From NCBI GenBank assembly GCA_014607495.2, contig CP053155.1, forward strand, positions 3,286,001 to 3,350,000: a stretch of 64,000 bases of DNA, written 5' to 3'. This stretch comes from Carposina sasakii (taxonomy: Eukaryota; Arthropoda; Insecta; Lepidoptera; Carposinidae). This document shows, piece after piece, positions 32,600 through 44,600 of this stretch; within the stretch, counting starts at the first letter, position 1; each line of letters opens with the position of its first letter. The notes under the pieces were generated by a model. It was given only the letters and a program-made list of their open reading frames with translations. It was not told the origin of the DNA and did no database searches. The translations under genes and the position numbers were made by a program.

Positions 32600-33973
32600 G
32601 ATATCACTAATATAATAAAATTTGAGTTCTGTGACCCCTGAAAGAGTCAAGGTATTAGTAAGAAAACAAAGTGGAAAAAAAAACTTGATATTTCCCTGTG
32701 AAGTTTTTAAAATTTACCTACTAGGTAAGCCAAACACCTTTTCTTTACAATTGTACGTCCCGAACTATATAAATATCAATTTACCTACTAAACTCATCGC
32801 AAAATAAGAGATCCGTTTACCGCAGCGCCCAGCATCTTTGCAATCTGCACACTGTTTCATACATTTTTATTTAGCTCGTGAATAATCCGCCGGACTTGTT
32901 ATACCGTGATTGTTTTAATGGGTAAGGAAAAATATAGATAAACAAATATATAGGTACATGCATCTTCTTCCTTCCATGTCGTAAGAGTCGACATGGAAAC
33001 TTAGGAAACTCAGGCGATGAGTTACCAACTTGTCGCTGATCTTTTACATCTGGCCCCGCTTCACTAAACGTGACCATAGTATATCCTTCGTGATCCTCCA
33101 GTTCTGGCTACCCCATAATGAGAACATAGCCGTGTATATAACGTCAAACCGTCGTAAAGAGGAAAATATTTTAACTGATATTTTTGCACAAGTTCCCCGA
33201 TTCCAAGTTATTTGGTTTTAGGATTTATTTACACTTACTGAAATGTTGCCGGAAGGTTCTAGTCACATATTATATTGGCAGAGTATGTATTAAGCTCAGA
33301 TTTAAGTATTAACAGCTAATTTAATTTACCTATGAAAATTAATTTGACAATAAAGAATATTTAAGTACACTTTTATTAAATTAAAGAAACCGTATATCCA
33401 CAGTAATTATTTACCAACGTAAATTTTAGTAAATACCTAAATTTTAAAAAATAAACCCGACTACATACAAAAACTTTGGTAAATAGGTAATAACTAATTT
33501 GTTTGCAATTTATAATGACATTTTGCAGTACATTTAGAATTTTAGCAGTTTATTTATTCTGAATGATTAATTTTTATACAATATTCTTTATAACCAATAA
33601 ATACTATCTACCTACGAACTAAAATTAGAGCTACAAAATAAAATAAACATAAAGCAAGGAGTTTTCTATTTGTAAATTTATAAATAGAAAACTCCTTGCT
33701 TTAGAATTAGTTCGAATTATAATAATTGAAGTGCATAAGTGACGTACTCCATCGTTGTAAAAAAGCGGGTGGGGCTGTGTCGGGGCACAAGGCCGTTGGT
33801 TTTAACGTGAAACGTCTATGTTAGCGAATCGCTTTTAAAGTAAAAGATTGAAATGAAAACAAGATGGACGCTGTTTTAAGTATTTTAATAAAAAAAGAAC
33901 AGGTACGTAATAGAAACATAAAATACATAGCAAATGTTTATATATTTATTGTCACTTTCTGGTTATTTTAAAT
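32600..33973. other. Intergenic stretch without a recognised gene
   Basis: A family G tail is seen on the minus strand at 32960-33125 and a near-perfect hairpin at 33650-33703. The rest is AT-rich and unassigned. Confidence 0.5.
33650..33703. repeat. 54-nt hairpin with 22 bp perfect arms
   Basis: The left arm taaagcaaggagttttctat with tt and the right arm aaatagaaaactccttgctt with ta are exact complements around a 10-base loop (gtaaatttat). It could be a MITE remnant or a small hairpin RNA; the sequence alone cannot decide. Confidence 0.6.
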
Positions 33974-34178
33974 AGCAGCCGCCCACGACTTCGTCCGCGT
34001 GAGGGGGCGTTGTACCCGTGCGAAGCCGGGCAGGTTGTTGTATAGACTGTAGCCTTCCTTGGTAAATGGGCTATCTAACACTGAAAGAATTTTTCAAATC
34101 AGACCAGTAGTTCCTGAGATTAGCGCGTTCAAACAAACAAACAAACAAACTCTTCAGCTTTATAATATTAGTATAGAT
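33974..34178 (+). repeat. Non-LTR/SINE family L copy
   Basis: Has agcagccgcccacgacttcg, tccgcgtgag, cctgagattagcgcgttc, a (AAAC)n stretch and an end at tataatattagtatagat. Confidence 0.65.
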
Positions 34179-34239
34179 ATAAATACTGTCCAAATTACAC
34201 TTATTTTTGTATAAATCAATCGGTTCAAATAAACTTGAC

Positions 34240-34420
34240 AAACACACGAAAGAATCACCACGCTATAAAGTCGGAGTCACGAGTTACACTGAATAGAAAC
34301 AAGCGTGAGCGCCGGTTTCGCACAGTTATCGCAGTATCCCTCCCCCGCCGCCCCGCTTGACCCCGACACGAACTCAATGTCATAACAGCGAGCTGACTAT
34401 ATAAGTTAAATATTTACACC
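34240..34420 (+). promoter_or_regulatory. GC-rich promoter-like patch upstream of the lipase-like gene
   Basis: A TATA-like gctataaagtcgg (34262) and a second tatataag (34399) flank a GC-rich stretch with ccctcccccgccgccccgct, unusual for this AT-rich region. It lies 1.1 kb upstream of the lipase ATG, so it could drive that gene through a 5'-UTR intron, but no splice sites prove this. Confidence 0.2.
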
Positions 34421-35533
34421 ACATTTTTGTTTCTAAGACTAATAGTTTTTTAATTATTAAGGTACGATGATATAGACCTTTTCGTTACGGTCCAGTTTTT
34501 AAACCTGGTACCCGTATGTTTCGGCGCGATTTTAAAGACGTTTCACGTCAAAAAGTAGTACCTACTCGTATGTAGTCGAAGGCGCTAGGTGATAAAATTG
34601 TCACAAGCGAAGTGAAGTCTTATGGTAAATTTTACAAAATTTTATTCGGATATTTACCTTATATAATTTAATACGTTTATATATAACTTCTCTAGTGCTA
34701 ATATATATTTTTAATTTCTGTATGTGATTCCGTGTCTGCCTATAATCACGTCACTGAGGCACGACCCCTATTTGCTATGATAATCCGCAGAAAAACACGA
34801 TTTTGATAAGGACATAACTAAACTATTTAGTAATAAATAAATAAAACTTTTGTTTGTATGTCTGTCAAATGATTTATTTAATCTAGAAAATATTTTGTTT
34901 TGCCTAGATAACAATGCTGTTACATGAAGCATAAAACATGAGCATAGGCACATGAAAGATCGTAATTTGGTGAGGCTTAAGAATGAAAATAGTAATTCGA
35001 TTTATTATCCAAATACATATTATTATACATACATATAGTATTATTCGCCCATTATTCCCCAAAGAGATTGGGCAGAAGTGTGCAATTTACACACTCAATT
35101 TTTACTTCATTTATTTTAATGTAATTTTAATTAAACTTTTGGAATGTTCTTATTTATTAGCACACTTATTATTATGGATCTCGGTCTAAAATATATTAAA
35201 AAATATATATTTTATTTAAGTATTTCTAATGTATGATATATTTTTTGGGGCCATAAATAATCAAATGAACATTATTATAGCATGAAAAAATGTAAGCGAA
35301 CCCACAAACCATGACTAGTATACAAACATACGATACCGCACAGTCCACACGTTTTGTTTTTTAAACGGGTTCAAATATACAGTGACACAGAAAGACATTG
35401 ACATTGTGCGGCAGGAGACGCGCGGGCGCATCACTAACGATTTAGCAAATTTTTTAGATTTTTTTAAAACCGTGATTTGTTCAAGTTAGCTGTGATTTAT
35501 AATATAATTTTTTTACTTTTAATTTATATTAAA

Positions 35534-35633
35534 ATGCGGTGGTTTATTTTGAGTGTATTCCTGCCAAATATAGTGTTTTCTATGTACAGTAATAAGAAAA
35601 TGGAAGGTTATCCTGTAGGATATTTGTCAGATT
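35534..35633 (+). CDS. Lipase-like gene, exon 1 (signal peptide)
   Basis: ATG at 35534 preceded by aaaa. It encodes 33 residues ending GYPVGYLSD plus the first base of a Cys codon. The donor is GATT|GTAAGT. This start gives a hydrophobic signal peptide. It is too short and too distant from the rest to be seen without the matching phase of exon 2. Confidence 0.8.
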
Positions 35634-38600
35634 GTAAGTATTATAATTTTGTATCTAATTTTATAATTTTATGTTTACCTAATATTATTATTATAAAGGC
35701 TGGCCGTAAAAGATACGCCAAATCCTTGGCAATAAGAATTTTGAAAAAAAAAACATATTAAGCCGACCCCATAAAATAATAGGATAACGGCAGGAATATG
35801 ATGAATATATTTTAAAATAACAGAGAGGGTATGTTAAATAAAATGCCTTTCCAACCTTTCATAATGTAGGGATATTCAAAAATAATTAAGAAATATTTCT
35901 GAAAAAAATTAAGATCTGATTTCGTGTCCCAATTTTCGTATTCTGTATAGAGGTTTATTTACCCACATAGAATTTTGTTAAATATTCCCGTTCTGTTATA
36001 CTTTGTATATTATAAAACTAGTAGACGCCCGCGACTCCGTCTGCGTGGACTGCAGAAAAAAACAAAATGTCGAAAATATTTTCCCTATATGTTAAGTGAG
36101 ACCTGTCACAATATAGTTCCTGAAAACTACATCGAAATCGGTCCAGCCGTTTCTGAGATTAGCGTGCACAAACATCGATCCGTTACAATTTTATTATATG
36201 TAATAGATAGATATAGAATAGATATAGATAGATAGAAGACACCACAATGCAGTGTTACATATACAAACGACTGTACTCCCAAAAATGGGATATGTGGCCA
36301 GAACTGCAGGATCGCGAAAGATATTCTGCAGTCACGTTTACTTGACTTGACTTACTCGTATGTTCCTGTGAACCCTAGCTGGGGCAGAAGGCCTCCACAG
36401 ATCTCCGCCATCCCGTTCGGTTCTGAGCGTCGCGTTTAGCAATGCAGTATTTTAAAAACTTTGAATAATAGTATAGGTAGTATAATAGTAATTTATGAAG
36501 TTATTGTTATGTTACACGTGAAACAGCCATATGGTTTTAAAATTATATTATTTATCCTTTCCCATATGTAATCGATATACTACATGATTTATGAACCGAT
36601 TGTAGCGTGTCACTACTAACCGAACTTGTACATCTCAACTATACCCTCAAAATTGATCACAAGTGGCACCATGTGGTTCTATCGGCCCTTGGTGCTCTGC
36701 CTACCCCGTAAGGGATAAAGGCGTGATTATATGTATGTATGTAGCGTGGTGACTAGGCCAAACCCCCCCCATGGCAGTAGCCTTGCGGCGTATCTGGGGG
36801 AGGCCTACGAGTACATCTAGAAATGGACCTATATGTATAGGTATATGTATCAAGAGATGTTTTATAGTAAGGATTTATACAGGATGTTTTTTTGTGGCCA
36901 CCATTAACGAAGGGTACGTACTCTATACATCAGATAAAGTAAGTTTATGCCAAAAAAAATAATGGAAAAAAAATATTTTTTTTCATATTTTTTTAAATTA
37001 CTTGATCGGGCGAAATTTATAGTGTCTAGTGTTTATGTTAGTTTTTTTATAGACAGATATTAATTATTTCTCGTGAAAAAATCTTGCTACGCGCGTCTAT
37101 GTGCATTTATGCAGAAAAACGCAGTCTATTTACTCAATTTTGGACCCTAATATTTTGGAAACCAGACACTTCCCAGGTATGCTTCCATGGAGAAAAATGA
37201 TCGCGATGATGAGGAGATTCCGTAGTTTTCGGGAACGTTGACGACCAAAAATCATCCTGTATATATACTTATAATTTTATAATTTGTCCATTCTTTCTTA
37301 CGTTTTATAACCATCGGAAAGTCGACCATGGGAATCTATGCCTTAATTTCATAATCACAGAGCAAAGGTAACCGATCTTTTTTCTCTCGTTATGATTTAA
37401 GTTTTTTTTCAATAAAATCTTTTTTATTACAAAGCTGAACTTCTATTATTAAGACTATAAAGTCATCATTATATTACATTTGACCTTTATGTAGGAAGTC
37501 ATATTTACTATAATGATTATATCATCATCTTCCTGCCCTGTTCCCATTTATTTCGGGTCGGCGCAATATGTACTTTTCTTCCATTCATCCCTATTATCCG
37601 TCATCTCATTGCTCACTCCCAGTACACGCATATCCTCCCTCACACAGTCCATCCAACATTTCTTTGGTCTACCTCTTCCTTTATATCCATCCACATTTAT
37701 GCATAACACTCTCTGTAAAATATGCCTTTCATCCCGTCGCTTTACATGCCCGTACCAAGACAGACGGTTACTTCGTAACTTGTCTGTGATCGGCGCAACT
37801 TACAGACTTCCTCTTATATACTCATTTCTTATTTTATCCATTCTTGTAACTCCACACATCCACACACATATAATGATTATATCACATTCATTTAAATACA
37901 TATATGCTACATACCTCGGTCTATTGATTGCATGTTATTTTAATATCGACGAATTTGCATTGGATTTTGATTTTGTAGATCCTTTGGAATTGGCTCTTGG
38001 CTAAATAGGACTTAGCAGTACAGTATTGACTAAATAGGACTTAGCAGTACAGTATTGACTAAATAGGACTTAGCAGTACAGTATTGACTAAATAGGACTT
38101 AGCAGTACAGTATTGACTAAATAGGACTTAGCAGTACAGTATTGACTATTGATGGTTACCTAATAGGTTAAGTAATTTTCATTTACTTTGCGGTATATTT
38201 TTACCCGACTGTATTATGTCTTTCAAGTGTAGGTATGTATGTTTCTTTGGCACGCTCGAGCTAGAGCCTAAACGGCTTGTCGTATATGAGCTTGAGGGCA
38301 TGAACGGACGTAATGCTGTCAATGCAAAGATTGAAGCACCGTAATGGCGGCGCGTTGCGCATGTATGCGTATTTTCTAGTAGGCGCCGAGCTTACTATGG
38401 TTTGTTTGTGTGGGTGGATAACGCGTCAATACACATCCCTACTCCATGGAATATCTTTACCGAGCTTACTATGAATGCTTCACTCTGTTTATTGATAACA
38501 CTCTGTCCGTTATTCTTTATACGTTTATGCTTGAGGGGTGTAATTTAGATTCATCTTAGTCGTAAGAACGTGACACTGGGTTAAAAATTTTACGCAATTT

Positions 38601-41600
38601 TTTCTTGAAATACTCGTAAATGATTACTAGTGAGTGTCCGCAACTTCGTCCGGTGAATATGTAGGTAAGAGTTACAAACAACTTGTATCTATATAAGATG
38701 AGGAATCGATTCCTCGATTCGATGCTTAGCGATAAATATGTTCGGCGCTAAGATATATTATGGGCCACAGGTGTCCCGTTATGCGTCTATTGGCTTAATA
38801 TTATGAGAACTTGTGCTCCTTTAATGAGTCAGCTCAATAACAGTTCACAAGTACTTTCTTATATTGCTCTTGGCTCTTTCTATAACTCTTTGCGTTTTAA
38901 GGGTATATTTGTGACCCATAATGCAGCACTTATTTACCCTTAAGCTGTTTAAATATCACTGACTGCTATTATGCAGCTAAGGGACCACGAGTGTATTCTT
39001 ATATGAGTCTTAATACGCCCAGAGCTGTGTGTAGATCTAAAAGTGAGTATTTATTCAGCTATCTGTGCTACTTGGGTCTGCACTAAAAACTTATAGAGTA
39101 GGTACCTACGTTTCACCAAAACTTCTTTTGAATGATAGCGCTAGTTCTATACATATATGTGTATGATTGCACTGGTTACTGCATACAAATAATATTAATT
39201 CCGAAATCAGAGATAGGAGTTATTCTAGCACAGTATTTCAATATTATATGGCCTAAAGGTATATATTTTTTTTATTAAACCATAAAAAGGCGATCACAGA
39301 ATAGATAGTGAGAGTGCACTATTCCAGTTTTGAACCTTACATTTCATGGAATAGGCACTAGTATCGCAACAGGACATCTACACATAGAAAACAGACGTGA
39401 TGTTATGTTTGTATGTTGGAGCAGGCATTGCACTTTCCATTGAGTGAGATTGGGGTCAGGCGCTACACGGAAATCAAAATAATGTCCTAAAATCAATTAC
39501 TACTGGTTCTACTTAGTAATTCTATATTCGTATTGTACTTGAAAGAATCCAGCAGTTTAAAAAATAACTGTCATCTTTTGTCAGTTTTATATATAGGTAG
39601 ATAGTAGGTTCATATTATTATGGGTAGTAGTAGGTCAAATCGCAATAGTTACTGAGTCATTCACCTTTGATAATTGTCTTAAATTAATTTTTTGAAAAAA
39701 AAAAAAATCACATTAAAAATATCCACCAAAGTAATTACATCACATAGTAATTATTATAATTATGGTATTACAAAAAAATACATGTACCTATTTAGCTATT
39801 TTATTACATCGCTGGTTTACGACAAATTTCCTTATCTAAACCATCTTATATTACAAAGATTTAGGCGGAAATTATGCTTTTATGACAAACTTTTTTCTGG
39901 TAACTTACATTAGACTTATAGAAATAGTAAGTAACATTATTTCAGTTGAATATACAGGTTTAACATTATGCACCTCTTATAATAAAACAGTTGATTTATC
40001 TTTGAATGCGGTCAATATATTCGGGTTAATAGTTTCTCTAATTCTCTATGACTATCGAAATGGCTAATTTGCGAAATACTAAGTAAATATTTTTTTCCGA
40101 AAACAGATATACCCGGGATAAAAACTGAGAGCTTCATGTCTCCGAGTTCCCTTAGAAAGTAATTAATTTATCAAAGCTTTCGTGTGGCATCTTTTATACA
40201 GGGTGTAAAAAAAGGGTATGTTAAGCGAAAAGCAATGAATATAGCCCAGTATGAAGACCATATTCCCAAAGCCTATGTGTTAATCCAGGGTGTCAGCTAA
40301 CTCCATACCAAATTTTATTAAAATTACTCCAGCCGATTTTACGTGAAAGAGTAACAAACATCCATCCATACTCACAAACTTTCGCGTTTACAATATGAGT
40401 AGGAGGTATGGTAAGAAAAATAACAAAATGGAGTAAGAAATTAGGCATGAGCCAATGACCTTATATTTATGCATGCTATGTATCCATGTTAACACTAACT
40501 TAAAATAACTTATAGCAACTACACCTAGACTAATCTTAGTCAGGTCTATCTCTCTCCGTTCTTAACATAAATGGCTGAGAGAGAAAAGGACAGGCAGGAC
40601 TAATTTTACGTTTAGGTTTAAGTGTGACTGCCGGAATCGACCATTATGTATATTTAAAATTAGTCAGCTGTATGTAAAGTTGTTGAATTTCCATTTTCCT
40701 GTTTTGCATGTCTATTGTATTCACAAATCACAAAATGACAGATTGAGGAGAGGCATTGTACCTAGTTAAAGTAAAAATATCCGAAATTGTTTATTAGGTC
40801 TAACTGTCACATGTTAACAGGATGTTACGGTACCAAACTGTTGTAATTTTTATGCTATTCTGACATTCTTTCACGACTCTGCAGAGTTTAGTAATTTAAT
40901 TACTAGCGGCCACTCGCTACGTCGTCTAAGTAAACTTTATATCATTTGTGTTAGTCTGATGTATGAGCTATATATCTGGCAAGTTTAATCAAATTCCGTT
41001 CAGTAGTTTCTGCGTGAAAGAGTAACAAACATACATACACTATCCTCACAAACTTTCGCATTTAATATTACTAGCAGGACTAGAAGGATTAATGTTAGGT
41101 ATTATTACTAATGTTAAGACCAATTTGTATTAATATTAACGATAACCTACATAAAGATAAATAAACACAGATTGGTTCCCATATATATGATGATCTCCGA
41201 CCTTATTTCGGTCAAGGCAACCAATCTCTACGCAGATTGGCCAGGTACGCAGGAGATATTATAGTGCACAAGTGTGTGCGCAAACACAGATGCACTCTCT
41301 ATTCCGTTACTCTCATAGTCCGATGGGACGGAAAGCCGACACGACCGGAGGGAGATCAGACGCAGAACTAACGGTTTTACGTGCTTTCCGAGGCACGAGC
41401 TAAGTGATAATTTTGAGAGAACGCTCCTGAATTCCTTGGTCGGCTCTAACGACATGCATGGAAGGAGATGCAGCTGATGTATTTTAGTGAAGCCCCGCAT
41501 CATAAATTTTTGTATTTATGTAAATTAGAACTTTTTAAAAGAATTTTAGTTGCCCAAAAAAAATTTGCATTGCCATACAACGTGGCAATGCTGCCAGCAT

Positions 41601-44600
41601 TCTGGGCATCCTCCCGGTAGAGGGTAACTTTGTGACGATTCGTCGGGAAAAGCTGGAAGGGTGCGGGTGTAATTTTCTTGTGAAAAATAAAATTTATTTG
41701 TGAATGGCTTGCATGTGTCCGTGAAGTGATGTTTTCTGGTAGATAAGTTATATTTTGTATACTTGTGATGTGATTCTAGTGCGTGTGCATGGTTTTATAT
41801 GTAGGTAAGTTGAGTAAAACTTTAGTCGGAAGACGATCTCTTCATGGGCTAGTGTAAGTTGTTTCTGCAATGATTTATCTGATTTTGACTAATTTTAAAA
41901 CTATATCAATGTATTTATGTAGGTAATCTTTGATTAGATTTTCCCAAATCTATGTGTAAATAAAGACGATATCTATATATCCTTGAATATATTGGTTATC
42001 TATGTTTGAATGGTTTCCTTCCGCCCGGTTCCCAATATGGTTCAAACATTGAAGTCAGTTTGTGACAATATTTGTACGGAACGCACTCTGAAGGTTTTCG
42101 GAATGAATTATTATGTTTGTTTGGCAAATTGACGTATTTTTAGTGGTACAGGTAGGTACTTAACCTGAATGTTGAAAGAAAAGCGCAAATGTTTAATCTT
42201 CCTTATAAATATTCCCTTTCTCGTTGAGGAAATTAAAAAACCAATATGGCGTAGGAAATATTAACATTTAAATTAGATCACCCAATTTCCATAGATTTTT
42301 GGGCTATTTAAAAACATCGTCGTCAGCATATTGCAGTCCACTGCTGGACGTAGGCCTCCCCAAGGGGAGGCTACATAGTTACTGCCATAGGGGATTTTTG
42401 TTCATAGTCACCACGCTGGGCAGGCGGATTTGTGACCGCAGTCTGATTTTTAGACTATGTTTTCAACACGGGAGGCTGCCCGCGTCATACAGGACAATTT
42501 AACACTCCCCCATTAGACAATTATTTTTCTTTGTAATTATATTGGAAGGAACTTTAAAAACATTTTTTTTTACACACTACACAACACATTAACCTAGTCT
42601 CCACATTAAGAGCCCTAAGGTCTTGTGTCGTGGGTACTAAGCAACGGTATATAATACATAGATAAGTATAGAAACATCCATGACTCGGAAACAAATATCG
42701 ATATTCATCATATCAATGTTTGCACCTACCGGGATTCGAACCCAGGATCCTATGGCGTCGCAGGCAGGGTCACTACCTACTAGACCAATCGGCCGTCATA
42801 TTGCGAACATGAAAGCTTTTTGAGATTTTAGGATTTCTCAAAAACGCAACAGAACGTAAGGTGCGATTGTAATTATTATTTCTGGTGAGCATAAAACAAA
42901 GTTTTATAATCAGACATAGTTATCATATCATGCATATACACGAGCCAATTATAAAATTTTCCATGTATGTGCGATATACTCTACGATCCCATTTCAATTC
43001 TTCATTACAAAGTTTTAGTTAACAATGCATGAAAAATATGCAACTAAAGAACAACTTACAAATTGTATGGATACATACATAATGTATACTCCTTTGTAAT
43101 AGTATGTATCTATCTATGAATTTTAAATGTTAGCTTTAATTTTCTATAATAGCACATATAATGAGTAATTCTCATTTGTTAAATACAAAACTATACAATA
43201 TGTATAATTATTTAGATACAATGTCAAACCTTTAACGATTATAGTCTTTTAATGGGTATAAAAAATAACTACATACTTATATAACTAGGGGTTTAATGAT
43301 CTAAATATTTATATGAGTAGTTATCTAGTAAGGTAACTTATATATTAACCTATATCTTATATGGTTATCTCAATGACAAAATATATCACAAAATGTTATA
43401 AAAACAGTACCATATAAGGTCAGAATTAGGTAGAGTTTATGCACTTGCATCGAAATTTATAATATATTAATATGGGCTTTCCCGGGTTTTTAGAAGGATA
43501 ATTATAATATTATATCTAATATTTTTAATTATAATATGCACAGTCGATGATGAAAGTTTGGGAAAGTCGTCGCGGTGTGTTTTAAATTGTGTTTTTCGGT
43601 ATTTGGGGCGTACCTAAGCCCCAATTAATTCAAACCTTCAATCAAAATCATAAAATCTATTAATTTAAATAGGGGCATATTTAAATTAATAGATGATTTT
43701 ATGATTTTGATTGAAGGTTGTGCTAAGTTTAAATAACTAAGCAAACCTAAAGGAGAGTCATAAGAGAGCCAAAAAATAGCAATGTATCACAAAATAACCA
43801 ATAAGCCGAGTTAACTAGTCACAGGATCGCCCGAAAGCAACGAGACCATAACAATGCAGACATTATCTTTAGTCTGATTCCTGAATATTAATTTTCAATA
43901 TATAAAAAATAGAATAAATTAAAAGTTATTATTACAGCATAGCATTAAAGGCTTTATTGGTATTGAATATAAAACAGGCATGTGGTGACAACTAATTAAA
44001 CAGACAATAAAAATATACATAAAGTATTCAGTCTTGAACTTCAGTGAATAATTTGTATTATTCTTCTCGTGCTAACATTACCATAATATAAATAATAATA
44101 TCTAGTGTTGGTTCACGAGGTTACCGCCATATGGGACGCCAATAGTATATGCCAGCAGTTGTGAATTAATTAGGCCAAAGGATGTATTGTAAAATAAATT
44201 AAATTTATCATAAAATAATATTCATTGTGTAGGTACTTACATCATAAACTCGAAATAAAATATACCACAGGAAAAAGGATAAAAAACGGTGTGCTAGCTT
44301 TGTTCGCTATTCTAACATATTTCGTATAGGTTTACTCTTATAAAGACTTTTTGATATATTTTGTGTACAGGCTGATTTATGCAAACTTAAGTATGGGCTT
44401 CTTCTATGCTGCTCTGGGAGTGAAAAAAAATTATAATACTACAGCTGCTTCTCTTCCCGGGCATTCTGTACAAGTCAGTAGAGGGACAAGAGGATCTTGG
44501 TGTTTTGTATGCGATGGGCTGACCACCTGTCACTACTAACCGAACTTGTGCATCTCAACTATACCCTCAAAATTGGTCAGAAATGGCACCATGTGGTTCT

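Noticed and set aside
37513..38004. 163-codon plus-strand open frame as a gene
   Set aside because: It is the antisense of a non-LTR retrotransposon C-terminus (WYGHVKRR region) and then runs into intronic sequence and the edge of the tandem repeat.
38001..38145. CRISPR array
   Set aside because: The units are contiguous identical copies without unique spacers, in eukaryotic sequence.
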